This document shows, one piece after another, positions 10,289 to 19,240 of a stretch of 64,000 nucleotides of DNA. The notes under the pieces are model-generated. The model was not told the origin of the DNA, did not search any database, and saw only the letters and a list, made by a program, of their open reading frames with translations. The DNA comes from Methylobacterium sp. WL119 (lineage in GTDB: Bacteria; Pseudomonadota; Alphaproteobacteria; Rhizobiales; Beijerinckiaceae), in the NCBI RefSeq assembly GCF_008039875.1, contig NZ_VRUU01000001.1:62001-126000 (forward strand), written 5' to 3'. How positions within the stretch are numbered: position 1 is the stretch's first letter; each line of letters begins with the position of its first letter. The translations under genes were made by a program, and so were the position numbers.

Positions 10289-10316
10289 TTCCCTCCCCCG
10301 CAGAGTGGGGAGGGAA
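10289..10316. repeat. Short palindromic intergenic element (CCCTCCCC type)
   Basis: Perfect 10-bp inverted repeat, TTCCCTCCCC at 10289-10298 and GGGGAGGGAA at 10307-10316, with an 8-nt loop. It resembles the small C/G-run palindromes scattered in intergenic DNA of Methylobacterium-type genomes. It lies in the 249-nt gap before the SLT-SPOR gene, in which nothing else convincing is seen. A related but degraded copy lies at 33822-33862. Confidence 0.6.
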
Positions 10317-10374
10317 ACGCGCGTGTTCGGAGCGGTATCACACCAGCATTCTTGACTATGCCTGGCGCAACGCA

Positions 10375-11439
10375 TTGGCTCGCATCGCCGGAGGGCTGCT
10401 CAAATCCCCTCGGCATCGCGCCGCCTTCGCCCTCCTGGCGACCACCCTCCTCCTCGCCACGCCCGCACACGCCGTCCCCTCCGACGGCGCCACCGAGACC
10501 GTCGAGCAGGCGTTGTGCCGACTGATCGAGGGATCGGCGCGGGCGCGCGGGCTGCCGGTGCCGTTCCTGACGCGATTGATCTGGCGCGAGAGCGCGTTCC
10601 GCGTCGGCGTGGTCAGCCCGGTCGGGGCGCAGGGCGTCGCCCAGTTCATGCCCGGCACGGCGCGCGAGCGCGGGCTGGCCGATCCGTTCGACCCCGAGCA
10701 GGCGATCCCGCATGCCGCCCACCTGCTGGCCGACCTGAAGCGGCAGTTCGGCAATCTCGGTCTGGCCGCGGCCGCCTACAACGGCGGCCCGGGCCGGGTG
10801 ACGAGCTGGCTTTCCGGCAGCGGCGGCCTGCCCGCCGAAACCCGCGCCTACGTGCTCGCGATCACCGGCGCGCCCGCCGAGGACTGGCGCGGCGGCGCAT
10901 CCTGGATCGAGATGGGGCCGCCGGAAGGGGGCGGGGCCAAGAGCACTGACGCCAAGAGCGCTGACACCAAGAGCGCTGAGGCCAAGAGCGCTGAGGCCAA
11001 GAGCGCCGAGACCAAGCCGGGCGAGGCCAAACCCGGCGGGACGAAGCCCGCGGACGCCCGGGTGCCCGCGTCGGCGAAGGCCGAGACCGCACCCGAGCCG
11101 GCGCAGACCTGCCTTCAGGTCACGGCCGCCTTGCGCATCCCGTCGCGCGGCGACCGCTTCGCCATCGGCCCCAACGAAGGGCCGGCCGCGCCGTGGGGCA
11201 TCCAGCTCGCCGGCAACTTCTCGAAATCGCTGGCGCTGGCGACCTTCTCCCGGGCGCGCGCCACGTACGCCAAGGTGGTCGGCGAGGTCCGCCCGATGAT
11301 CATCGGCACGCGCCTGCGCAATCGCGGCACCCGCGCGTTCTACCGCATCCGCATCCCGGCCGAGAGCCGGCAGGCGGCCGACGGGCTGTGCGGCCGGATC
11401 CGCAGCGTCGGCGGCGCCTGCATCGTGCTGCGCACCTGA
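10375..11439 (+). CDS. Lytic transglycosylase with SLT and SPOR domains
   Basis: Periplasmic peptidoglycan-cleaving enzyme. After a signal peptide (about 15-35, ending TPAHA) comes a Slt70-type catalytic domain with the Glu-Ser motif LIWRESAFR, then GAQGVAQFMPGTA and LAAAAYNGGPGRV. A low-complexity Lys/Ala/Ser/Glu linker follows (15-nt DNA repeats), and the C-terminus (WGIQLAGNFSKSLAL ... GGACIVLRT) is a SPOR domain that binds denuded glycan, pointing to division-site action. No ATG lies at a sensible place in frame; TTG 10375 puts the signal peptide near the start but has a weak ribosome site, so the start is uncertain. An ATG at 10359 is in another frame. Confidence 0.82.
   Translation: MARIAGGLLKSPRHRAAFALLATTLLLATPAHAVPSDGATETVEQALCRLIEGSARARGLPVPFLTRLIWRESAFRVGVVSPVGAQGVAQFMPGTARERGLADPFDPEQAIPHAAHLLADLKRQFGNLGLAAAAYNGGPGRVTSWLSGSGGLPAETRAYVLAITGAPAEDWRGGASWIEMGPPEGGGAKSTDAKSADTKSAEAKSAEAKSAETKPGEAKPGGTKPADARVPASAKAETAPEPAQTCLQVTAALRIPSRGDRFAIGPNEGPAAPWGIQLAGNFSKSLALATFSRARATYAKVVGEVRPMIIGTRLRNRGTRAFYRIRIPAESRQAADGLCGRIRSVGGACIVLRT
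10936..11055 (+). repeat. Eight degenerate 15-nt tandem repeats inside the SLT-SPOR gene
   Basis: Units of 15 nt (gccaagagcgctgac/gag and variants) start at 10936 and repeat eight times; the last three are diverged (accaagccgggcgag and similar). They encode a five-residue period of the type AKSAD/E, forming a charged linker between the catalytic and SPOR domains. The unit length is a multiple of three, so copy-number changes would keep the frame. Confidence 0.85.
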
Positions 11440-11524
11440 CGCGTCGACGGAGTTCGGCGCGATCCGGTCATGAATCCGCCCCGAGCCGCATGCATCTGGC
11501 CTTTGCGGCCCAATCGGACATCGA

Positions 11525-12430
11525 ATGACACGAATCCTCACGGCTCTCGCCAGCCTGGCATGCCTCGCGCTCGCCGCAATCGGCATCGCCGCCTGCTCGC
11601 CGCTCGCCCTGTTCGATGCGATCGGCCCGCGGGATTCCGGCGGCCGGCAGGTGCTGCGGGACGAGCCGTTCGGCGAGGGCCCGCGGCGTCGCCTCGACGT
11701 CTACGCGCCCGTGAACGCGCCCGAGAACGCGCCGGTGCTGGTGTTCTTCTACGGCGGCTCCTGGCAGAACGGCTCGAAGGCGGATTACGCCTTCGTCGGA
11801 CAGGCGCTCGCCGCGCAGGGCTTCGTCACCGTGCTGCCGGACTACCGGCTCTATCCCGAGGCGCCCTTCCCCGGCTTCCTCGAGGACGGCGCAGCCGCCG
11901 TCGCCTGGGTCCGCGACAACATCGCAACCTATGGCGGCGACCCGCGCCGCATCGTGCTCGCCGGGCACTCGGCCGGTGCCTACAACGCGGTGATGCTCGG
12001 CCTCGACACCCGCTACCTCAAGGCGGCCGGGGTCGACCCGAAGGTGATCCGTGCGGTCGCCGGCCTGTCCGGCCCCTACGACTTCCTGCCCTTCGACCAG
12101 GACACCTCGCGCAAGGTATTCGGCCAGGCGCCGGACCCGCGCGCGACCCAGCCGGTGACCTTCGCCGGCCCGAGCGCGCCGCCCGCCTTCCTCGCGACCG
12201 GCGCCGACGACACGATCGTCCGCCCGCGCAACACCCAGAGCCTCGCCGAGGCGCTGCGCAACGCCCGCGTGCCGGTGCAGGAGCGGATCTATCCCGGGCT
12301 CGACCACGCCGACACCCTGCTCGCGCTCTCCGTCACCTTCCGGTCGAAGGCGCCGGAGCTCGCCGAGATGGCGGCCTTCCTCCGGACGCAGGCGGCGAGC
12401 CGGCAATCGATGACGATCGGGCGGCGCTGA
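11525..12430 (+). CDS. Alpha/beta hydrolase, carboxylesterase/lipase-like lipoprotein
   Basis: 301-aa secreted esterase of the alpha/beta-hydrolase-3/BD-FAE type. The N-terminus has a hydrophobic segment ending LAAIGIAAC, a lipobox-like site (Cys about 24), so it is likely a lipoprotein. The oxyanion motif appears as VFFYGGSW, the nucleophile elbow as GHSAGA (Ser about 155), the acid as TGADDTIV and the catalytic His as GLDHADT near residue 260. The natural ester substrate is unknown. It lies 85 nt after the SLT-SPOR gene and 75 nt before the O-antigen-ligase-like gene, same strand. Confidence 0.87.
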   Translation: MTRILTALASLACLALAAIGIAACSPLALFDAIGPRDSGGRQVLRDEPFGEGPRRRLDVYAPVNAPENAPVLVFFYGGSWQNGSKADYAFVGQALAAQGFVTVLPDYRLYPEAPFPGFLEDGAAAVAWVRDNIATYGGDPRRIVLAGHSAGAYNAVMLGLDTRYLKAAGVDPKVIRAVAGLSGPYDFLPFDQDTSRKVFGQAPDPRATQPVTFAGPSAPPAFLATGADDTIVRPRNTQSLAEALRNARVPVQERIYPGLDHADTLLALSVTFRSKAPELAEMAAFLRTQAASRQSMTIGRR

Positions 12431-12505
12431 TCGCTCCGTCAAGGTTACCCGCAATCGGACGAGACCGCGGGCAGGTTCGGGGCGACGGCGTGCTCCGTCC
12501 GGACT

Positions 12506-13882
12506 ATGATGGTGCGCGGTTCCAGACCGCGGATGGCCGGTGAGGGCGGGTTCGTGTCAGCGGCGCACGGCATCAGGGCTGAAGCGGCCGTCAGGCGATC
12601 GCGATCGCTGCCGGGACGCGACATCCCGGACGCCGTCCGCCTGCCGTTCGTCACCGTCGTGCTGGTCCTGCTCACGAACCATCTCTGGTTCAGCGACCTC
12701 GCCAACCGCAGCCTCCTGAGCGACCCGGAAACCGGCAGCCTCTTCACCCAGGCGCTGTTCGTCATCCTCGGCACGGCGATGCTGATGGTGCTCGGGCGGC
12801 TCGGCTTCGCCAGGCTGCGCCCCCTCGCCTCCTGGCCGCTGCTGCTGCTCGGCGGCTGGCTCGGCATCACCACCCTCCTCTCCACCGACCCGATGCTGTC
12901 GATCCGCCGGATCGTGCTGTTCGGCATCGTCGCGCTGCTCGCCGCGGGCGTTCTCGTGGTCGCGCGCAACGGGCGCCAATTCGCCACAGCGCTGGCGCTC
13001 GCCGCCGGCATCGTGCTGGCCGCGAGCTATCTCGGCGTCGCGCTCGTCCCCAACCTCACCATCCACTCGGCCTTCGACGTCACCGGGGAATACAACCACA
13101 TCGGCCTGTGGCGCGGGATCTTCACCCACAAGAACGAGGCCGGCTCGGCGATGTCGATGATCGCGGTCTGCGGCCTCTACGTCGCCGCCGTGATGCACCG
13201 GGGCCTGGGCTGGACCATCACGGCGGGGGCGCTGGTCTTCATGGTCTTCGCCGGCTCGAAGACGCCGCTGGCCGTGCTGCCCCTCGTCCTGCTGGTCTCG
13301 GTCCTGTGCAGCCGTCTGCGCGGGGGGACGATGCGCGGGCTGCTGCTCGTCGGCCCCGTGGCGCTGCTCATCGTCGCGACCATCGGTTCGGTGCTGCTGC
13401 CGCCGATCCGAACGGTGCTGGACGCGATCATTCCCGATGCGACCTTCACCGCGCGCAACGAGATCTGGGCCTTCGCGATCGAGCACGTCGTCGTGCACCC
13501 GATCCGCGGCTGGGGCTACGGCGCCTTCTGGTTGACCGACCGCACCGTCTACGGCGGCGGCGCCGACCCGGGCTCGGACTGGGTGCAGACCGCGACGCAG
13601 GCGCACAACTCCTTCCTCGACGCCGCACTGATCATGGGCTTGCCCGGCGCGCTGCTGCTCCTGAACGCTCTCGTCGTGGCCCCGATCCGCGACCTGCAGC
13701 GGGCCAGCGCCGGGCGGCCGCTCGACGCTCAGACGCTGTTCTTCCTGCGCATCTGGATGCTGGCGGTGATCTCGGCCTCGTTCGAGAACGTGCTGCTGAA
13801 CGCCAACACCGTCCTGTGCGGCATGACCATGCTCGCGGTGTTCGGCCTGCGCCTGCGCACCGCCTACCGCCCGGTCGCCTGA
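12506..13882 (+). CDS. O-antigen ligase / polysaccharide polymerase family membrane protein
   Basis: 458-aa polytopic inner-membrane protein of the WaaL/ExoQ/Wzy superfamily with about ten hydrophobic segments. Typical features are the large periplasmic-loop motif WRGIFTHKNEAGS, where the HKN triad is diagnostic, and the second loop RNEIWAFAIEHVVVHPIRGWGYGAFW with a following AHNSFLD His motif. Such proteins join or polymerise undecaprenyl-linked glycans at the periplasmic face. The first 45 residues are basic and poorly hydrophobic, so the real start may be later than the ATG at 12506, for example ATG 12536. No other glycan-assembly genes are adjacent; galU/galE lie 32 kb away. Confidence 0.82.
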   Translation: MMVRGSRPRMAGEGGFVSAAHGIRAEAAVRRSRSLPGRDIPDAVRLPFVTVVLVLLTNHLWFSDLANRSLLSDPETGSLFTQALFVILGTAMLMVLGRLGFARLRPLASWPLLLLGGWLGITTLLSTDPMLSIRRIVLFGIVALLAAGVLVVARNGRQFATALALAAGIVLAASYLGVALVPNLTIHSAFDVTGEYNHIGLWRGIFTHKNEAGSAMSMIAVCGLYVAAVMHRGLGWTITAGALVFMVFAGSKTPLAVLPLVLLVSVLCSRLRGGTMRGLLLVGPVALLIVATIGSVLLPPIRTVLDAIIPDATFTARNEIWAFAIEHVVVHPIRGWGYGAFWLTDRTVYGGGADPGSDWVQTATQAHNSFLDAALIMGLPGALLLLNALVVAPIRDLQRASAGRPLDAQTLFFLRIWMLAVISASFENVLLNANTVLCGMTMLAVFGLRLRTAYRPVA

Positions 13883-13946
13883 CCCGAACGCGACGGCGGC
13901 GGTTGCGGCCCGGGACAGGCGGGGCGCGACGCCCTATGTCGATGGG

Positions 13947-14207
13947 ATGATCGATTTCCAGACCGTCGGCGACCTCTGCAACGCCCACCACATCGCCGAG
14001 GAGGAGGTCGACGCCGCGGTGGCCGCCTACCTCGCCGACCCGCTGCCGCCGATCTTCGTGTTCCGGCAGGGCTATCGGCTGAACCTGATGAAGGCGGTGC
14101 GCAACCATCAGGGCGCACGGGTCTTCATGGAGCGCGAGGATGTCGGCATCGCGCTGAAGCGCCCGTTCGTCCGCGCGGCGATCCTGCAGGCGCGGCCGAA
14201 GGGCTGA
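13947..14207 (+). CDS. Small conserved hypothetical protein
   Basis: 86-aa soluble protein with no recognised domain. It begins MIDFQTVGDLCNAHHIAEEEVDAA and continues with LPPIFVFRQGYRLNLMKAVRN and a basic end. It has no signal peptide or membrane segment. The codon pattern is normal for the window and the frame starts with ATG at a plausible place 65 nt after the O-antigen-ligase-like gene. It converges with the PQQ dehydrogenase gene, whose stop lies 11 nt away. Function unknown. Confidence 0.6.
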   Translation: MIDFQTVGDLCNAHHIAEEEVDAAVAAYLADPLPPIFVFRQGYRLNLMKAVRNHQGARVFMEREDVGIALKRPFVRAAILQARPKG

Positions 14208-14217
14208 GCGATCACGC

Positions 14218-15999
14218 TCAGTCCGGCAGCGCGAACACCACCAGCGCGTCGCCGGTGCCGAAGCCGGACGCCTTGGTGAAGGACGAGCCGCCGGCCGCCA
14301 CCGCGACGTACTGCTTCCCGTCGAGGCTGTAGGTGATCGCCGGGCCGCTGATGCCGGCGCCGCACTGGAACCGCCACAGGATCTCGCCGGTGCCGGCATC
14401 GTGCGCGTCGAGATGGCCGTCCTCCTCGCCGGAGAAGACCAGGCCGCCCGCCGTCGCCAGCGTGCCGCCGGCAAGCCGGCTCTCGGACCTCACCGACCAG
14501 GCGATGGTGCCGCCCTGGGCGAGGTCGACCGCCGTGAGCGTGCTGAAGCTCGGCTCGCCCTTCGCCTCGCCGGTCTCGGTGTAGCGGATCTCCGGCCGTC
14601 CGGGGCCGCCGGGCACGGTCTTGACGGTGTAGGTGGTCGCCCCGTGCCGGACCTGTGCGAAGGCGAGGCCGCTTGCGGCATCGTAGGCCGTCGGCGGCCA
14701 GGACACGGCGCCGAGGGGTCCCGGCGCGACCACGGTGCCTTCCGCGGTCGGGGGAGCGAACAAGTTCTTATGCGCGATCAGCGGGGCCGAGCGCTCGAGC
14801 AGCCGGCCCGTGGCGCGGTCGTGGACGTAGATCCAGCCGGTCTTGCTGGCGGAGGCGACCGCCTTCACCGGGCCGTCCTTTCCGTTCAGGTCGAGCAGGA
14901 ACGGCGGGCTCGCCACATCGTAGCCCCACTCGTCGTGCGGCACCTGCTGATAGTACCACCGCAGCGCGCCGGTCTTCGCGTCGAGCGCCACGAGGCTCAT
15001 CGTGTAGAGGTTGTCGCCCGGCCGCGAGAGCCCGAAATTCTGCGGCGCCGGGTTGCCGGTGCCGAGATAGATCAGGCCGAGATCCGGGTCGAAGGCCGGG
15101 GTCATCCAGAGCGATCCGCCGCCGACCCGCCATGCCTCTCGGTTGGCCGGCGCTGCCGCCTTCTCGGCGGCGACGTCGCGATGCAGCGGGACGCCGTCGG
15201 CGGTTGTCTCGACGTATCCGCCCTCCCAGCCGTCGGCCTTGGTGACGTACCAGCGCCAGCGTTCTTCGCCGGTCTTCGCGTCGTAGGCGGCGAGCCACCC
15301 GCGGCGCCCGTAGCCGCCCTCGATCCCGACGACCGAGCCGCCGTCGAGGCCGCCCTTCTCGTCCTCGACATGGAGCCCGTAGCCGGCGCCGCTCACCCCG
15401 ACGATGACGAGACCGTCGGCGACGAGCGGCGGCATCTTGAAGCCGAGGCGGCTCGAGCCCTGCACCGGCTTGCCGCCGAGCTGCGCCGTCAGCCCCGATG
15501 CGGTCTCGGACTCGCCTTCCTCCGGGCGCACGGCCTCGTGGTCCCACACGACCTTTCCGGACTTGGCGTCGAGCGCGATCACCCGCCCGTCCATCGTCGC
15601 CTGGAACACGAGGCCGTCGGAGACGGCGACGCCGCGGTTCGAGGGCGGCCCGAAGATCTTCTCGGTGCGCGGCTTGTGGGTGTAGGTCCACAGCACCCGG
15701 CCGGACTTCGCGTCGAGCGCCGCGACGTTGTTCTGCGTGGTCGAGAGGTAGAGCGCGCCGTCGACCATCACCGGCTGGGCCTGGAAGTAGCCGGTCACCC
15801 CGGTCTGGAACATCCAGGCCGGCCGGAGCCGCCCGACGTTGCTCCGGTCGATCGCCGAGAGATCGGAGAAATTCCGGTTGGAATGGTCGTGCCCGAAGGT
15901 CGGCCACTCGCCGGCGGGCTCGGCGGCCCGCGCCGGCAGGGCGAGCGCAAGGAGCGCCACGGCGGCAACGGTCGATGTCGTCCTGGATGAACGCGGCAC
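14218..15999 (-). CDS. PQQ-dependent dehydrogenase (quinoprotein beta-propeller), vicinal Cys pair absent
   Basis: 593-aa periplasmic quinoprotein of the methanol/ethanol dehydrogenase superfamily. GTG 15999 is chosen because GGGAGGA precedes it and a signal peptide (TVAAVALLALALPARA) follows directly; longer versions add a non-signal leader. Propeller docking motifs recur (ALDAKSGKVVWD, AYDAKTGEERWRW, ALDAKTGALRWYY) and GTGNPAPQN with RPGDN and VPHDEWGYD are retained near residues 310-360. In alcohol dehydrogenases the segment before NRGVA carries a Cys-Cys disulfide (CCDVVNRG); here it reads FGPPSNRG, and no Cys-Cys pair exists anywhere. No cytochrome domain is fused. The substrate is unknown. 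The SoxYZ-like carrier of the type that accompanies such enzymes is 10 kb away. Confidence 0.88.
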   Translation of the reverse strand: MPRSSRTTSTVAAVALLALALPARAAEPAGEWPTFGHDHSNRNFSDLSAIDRSNVGRLRPAWMFQTGVTGYFQAQPVMVDGALYLSTTQNNVAALDAKSGRVLWTYTHKPRTEKIFGPPSNRGVAVSDGLVFQATMDGRVIALDAKSGKVVWDHEAVRPEEGESETASGLTAQLGGKPVQGSSRLGFKMPPLVADGLVIVGVSGAGYGLHVEDEKGGLDGGSVVGIEGGYGRRGWLAAYDAKTGEERWRWYVTKADGWEGGYVETTADGVPLHRDVAAEKAAAPANREAWRVGGGSLWMTPAFDPDLGLIYLGTGNPAPQNFGLSRPGDNLYTMSLVALDAKTGALRWYYQQVPHDEWGYDVASPPFLLDLNGKDGPVKAVASASKTGWIYVHDRATGRLLERSAPLIAHKNLFAPPTAEGTVVAPGPLGAVSWPPTAYDAASGLAFAQVRHGATTYTVKTVPGGPGRPEIRYTETGEAKGEPSFSTLTAVDLAQGGTIAWSVRSESRLAGGTLATAGGLVFSGEEDGHLDAHDAGTGEILWRFQCGAGISGPAITYSLDGKQYVAVAAGGSSFTKASGFGTGDALVVFALPD

Positions 16000-16143
16000 G
16001 CCGGCTTCCTCCCGCTCGGCGCGCAGGGCCGAGATGATTTCTTCTGGTTGCAGCCGGTAAGCGTTATCCCGCGAACTGTCGAACCGGACGAACGTCGCCG
16101 GCGCATCGATCCGCGGCCGCACCGGATATCAAAGGGCGTTCGC

Positions 16144-17805
16144 TCAATGCCCCGCCGGCGCGTCGCCGCCGCGCTCGACCCGCTTGAGGATCATCGCCAG
16201 CGGCACCGCCGAGGCCGAGACGAGGCAGAGCGCCCAGAACACGTCGATGTAGGCGAAGAACGCCGTCTGCGTCGCGAGCTGCTGCCCGATCCAGGCGGTG
16301 GCCTGCCCCTGCGCGTCGACGCCGGGAGTGCCGTGCACCGTGAAGTACTGCGTCGCCTGCCGCATGGTCTCCTGGTAGGCCGGGCTCGTGGTGGTGACGC
16401 TCTCCGACAGCCGGCTCTGATGGAACTGGCTGCGATAGGCCAGGATGTTTTGCGCCAGCGACACGCCCATCGACCCGCCGACGTTGCGGGCGACGTTGAT
16501 CAAGGCCGAGGCCTGGTCGGTCTGCGACTTCTCGATGCCCTCGTACGAGGCGGCGGTGATCGAGATGAAGATCATCGGTAGGCCGATGCCGATGTAGATC
16601 CGCGACCAGGCGAAGAACCAGAACGTGGAATCGCCGTAGATTCGGGTCAGGTCGTACATCGCCAGCGCCACGATCGTCGCGCCGGTGGCGATCAGCCATT
16701 TCGGCTGGAAGTAGCCGGACACCTGCCCGATCACCAGCATCATCGCCACGGTGACGAGGCCGCCTGGCGCCAGCACGAGCCCCGAGATGGTGGCGGTGTA
16801 GCCGTAATAGTCCTGCGTGATCTGCGGGATGAACTGCGTCGTCGCGATCAGGATCGCGCCGGTGGCGAGCATGACCAGGAAGCAGGAGCCGAACTGGCGC
16901 TTGCCGAGCAGGCGCAGGTCGACGGCCGGGTTCTTCGCCCTCAGAAGCCACGGGATCATCGCGACGAACGACACCACGGCGAGAACACCGAAGACCTGGA
17001 TCAGCGGCGAGCCGAACCAGTCCTTGCGCTGGCCCTCGTCGAGGCAGACCTCGAGCGAGCCGAGGAAGGTCGCCACCAGGAGGAAGCCGACGATGTCGAA
17101 CCGGATGCCCTTCTTCCGCAGCGCCTTGCGCTCCTTCACCGCGGCTTCGGAATCTTCCAGAAGCCACCACATCAGCGCCAGCGCGATCACGCCCACGGGG
17201 CCGTTGATCAGGAAGCACCAGTGCCAGGAGACGTTGTCGGACAGCCAGCCGCCGAGCGTCGGGCCGACGACCGGCGCGACGACGATCGCGAGCCCGTAGA
17301 GCGCGAAGGCTTGGCCCCGCTTGGCGGGGGGGAACGAGTCGGCGAGGATCGACTGCGCCAGGGGCGCCATGCCGCCGCCGCCGAGCCCCTGGATCACGCG
17401 GAACACGAGCAGCGAGTTCAGGTCCCAGGCGAAGCCGCAGGCGATCGAGGCGACGGTGAACAGCGCGACGCTGGCGATGAAGAACGCCTTGCGGCCGTAG
17501 CGCTTGGCCAGGAAGCTCGATGCGGTGAGCGCGATCGCGTTGGCGACGAGGTAGCTCGTGACCACCCACGCCGCCTCGTCCGGCCCGACCGCGAGCCCGC
17601 CCGAGATATAGCGGAGCGCGACGTTAGCGATGGTGGTGTCGAGCACCTCCATGAAGGTCGCGAGCGCGACGACGAGCGCCACCGCCCACGGGCTGTGGCC
17701 GCCCGCGGTGCGCGGCAGGCCGCCGGACGTCGCCTTTGCCTTTCCCGCATCCTTGCCGCCGGCCTTGCGCGAACCGCCGCCCGCCGCGGCGGCCCCGGCG
17801 CTCAT
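16144..17805 (-). CDS. emrB: DHA2-family multidrug/H+ antiporter, EmrB-like
   Basis: 553-aa inner-membrane exporter of the major facilitator superfamily with 14 predicted helices. Family motifs include LDTTIANVALRYISGGL (motif D1 of 14-TMS drug pumps), the loop LAKRYGRKAFF (motif A) and GVGPTLGG-like motif C as APVVGPTLGGWL. The N-terminal 35 residues are Gly/Ala/Lys-rich and cytoplasmic. Its start overlaps the stop of the emrA-like gene by 4 nt (ATGA), so the two are translationally coupled and form a tripartite drug exporter with an outer-membrane channel encoded elsewhere. No dedicated regulator gene is adjacent. Confidence 0.93.
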   Translation of the reverse strand: MSAGAAAAGGGSRKAGGKDAGKAKATSGGLPRTAGGHSPWAVALVVALATFMEVLDTTIANVALRYISGGLAVGPDEAAWVVTSYLVANAIALTASSFLAKRYGRKAFFIASVALFTVASIACGFAWDLNSLLVFRVIQGLGGGGMAPLAQSILADSFPPAKRGQAFALYGLAIVVAPVVGPTLGGWLSDNVSWHWCFLINGPVGVIALALMWWLLEDSEAAVKERKALRKKGIRFDIVGFLLVATFLGSLEVCLDEGQRKDWFGSPLIQVFGVLAVVSFVAMIPWLLRAKNPAVDLRLLGKRQFGSCFLVMLATGAILIATTQFIPQITQDYYGYTATISGLVLAPGGLVTVAMMLVIGQVSGYFQPKWLIATGATIVALAMYDLTRIYGDSTFWFFAWSRIYIGIGLPMIFISITAASYEGIEKSQTDQASALINVARNVGGSMGVSLAQNILAYRSQFHQSRLSESVTTTSPAYQETMRQATQYFTVHGTPGVDAQGQATAWIGQQLATQTAFFAYIDVFWALCLVSASAVPLAMILKRVERGGDAPAGH

Positions 17806-19025
17806 CGCACCCGCACCGTCGGCACGATCGACATGCCGGGGCCGATCGACACGTCCTGCGGCCATTCGTCGACGACGATCTTCACCGGGACGCGCTGCAC
17901 CACCTTCACGTAGTTGCCGGTGGCGTTCTGCGCCGGCAGCAGGCTGAAGGCGGTGCCCGAGCCGGGCTGAACCGAGGCGACCTTCCCGTTGATCTTGCGG
18001 TCGGGATAGGCGTCGATCTCGATCCTCACCGACTGGCCCGGGCGCATATCGGTGATCTGCGTCTCCTTGTAGTTGGCGACGACCCACTTCTCGTCGGGCA
18101 CGAACATCGCCAGCGATTGGCCGGCCTGAGCGTACTGCCCGACCGCGCCGGTGAGCTGCACGACCCGGCCCGGCTGCGCCGCCGTCACCGTCGTGTAGCC
18201 GAGGTTGAGCACGGCCTGCGCCGCCTGCGCATCGGCGTTGGCGAGGCTGGCCTCGGCCGATGCCCGCTGCGCCTGGAGGGAGCCGATCTGCTTCTGCGCC
18301 TGCACCACGCTGGCGTTCGCGCTCGTCAGCGCGGCCTGGCGCTGCTCGAGGGTCGAGGTCGAGGACTGCGATTGCTGCACGGTGCCGGCGCCGCGGCTGG
18401 CGAGATCCTTGTAGCGGGCGGCATCCGCCTTCGCGAAGTCGAGCGCCGCCTGGTTCTGCGTCACCTGCGCCTTGGCGACGTCGATCTGCGCCTTCTGCGC
18501 CTCGACCTGCGCGTCGACGTTCTGGATCGACGCCTTGGCCGAGGCGATCTGCGCTTGGGCCTGCTCGAGGGCGACCTGATAATCGCGCCGGTCGATCTGG
18601 AACAGGGTCGCGCCGGTGTCGACGTGCTGGTTGTCGGTGACCGAGAGCGCGACGACGTAGCCGGACACCTTCGGCGCGATCGAGAACTGGCGCGCGTCGA
18701 CGAAGGCGTCGTCGGTGGATTCGTAAGGGTGCAGGTAGATCTGCCAGTAGAAGAACCCGGCGATCCCAAGGAGCACGATCGCGATCCCGCCGAGGACGAA
18801 CCACCACGGATGGCGCTTGAGGATACCCGGCCGGTTCTCGTCGTCCTCGCCCTCGGACGACGCGTCCTGATCGGGCTCGGCCTTGCTCTCGTCGGCCTCG
18901 TCGCCCGCAGGAGGATCCTTCTCCTGCGGCTTGAGATCGATGATGTCGCGTCGGTCGGGCGCCTCCCGGTCGTCGGGGCGCGTCTGCGGGTCCAGGGCCG
19001 TCGCCTGGCGCTGATCGTCTAGCAT
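17802..19025 (-). CDS. emrA: HlyD-family membrane fusion protein, EmrA-like
   Basis: 407-aa periplasmic adaptor of an EmrAB-type exporter. A long acidic cytoplasmic N-terminus (about 1-70) precedes one transmembrane helix (about 73-95, WWFVLGGIAIVLLGIAGFFYW). The motif YESTDDAFVDARQFSIAPKVSGYV is the classic EmrA signature, followed by a long Gln/Ala-rich coiled-coil hairpin (QAQIASAKASIQNVDAQVEA and onward, about 150-270) and the beta-barrel portion with GAVGQYAQAGQSLAMFV. ATG 19025 opens the reading frame directly at the acidic leader. It is the first gene of the pair and ends within the emrB start. Confidence 0.93.
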   Translation of the reverse strand: MLDDQRQATALDPQTRPDDREAPDRRDIIDLKPQEKDPPAGDEADESKAEPDQDASSEGEDDENRPGILKRHPWWFVLGGIAIVLLGIAGFFYWQIYLHPYESTDDAFVDARQFSIAPKVSGYVVALSVTDNQHVDTGATLFQIDRRDYQVALEQAQAQIASAKASIQNVDAQVEAQKAQIDVAKAQVTQNQAALDFAKADAARYKDLASRGAGTVQQSQSSTSTLEQRQAALTSANASVVQAQKQIGSLQAQRASAEASLANADAQAAQAVLNLGYTTVTAAQPGRVVQLTGAVGQYAQAGQSLAMFVPDEKWVVANYKETQITDMRPGQSVRIEIDAYPDRKINGKVASVQPGSGTAFSLLPAQNATGNYVKVVQRVPVKIVVDEWPQDVSIGPGMSIVPTVRVR

Positions 19026-19240
19026 CGAAAAGAAACCGCCTGCGCCCGCGCCGAACACTGCCGAAGCGGCCGGAGCGAACGAATAACCCGCCTCACCGAC
19101 TAAAAAGGCGATGCGACGGCAAAGTTCCGCTGCGCTTCGCCGCGCCGTTCGCCCCCGCGGAACAGGGCCGAGGGGAACGGGTGTTGCGGTGCGGCGTTTT
19201 CGCGCCGGAGTACCGTACCGATCACCAGCGAGCCGATGCG

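Noticed and set aside
10359-10525. ATG at 10359 as start of the SLT-SPOR protein by frameshift
   Set aside because: It lies in a different frame from the signal peptide and catalytic domain; nothing indicates programmed frameshifting.
14218-16122. Longer start at 16122 for the PQQ dehydrogenase
   Set aside because: The extra 41 residues are not signal-like, and a strong GGGAGGA site and signal peptide sit at GTG 15999.
19108-19170. GTTCCGC/GCGGAAC arms before the HdeD-like gene as a third repeat copy
   Set aside because: The arms are only 7 bp with a long unpaired loop, not clearly different from chance in this composition.
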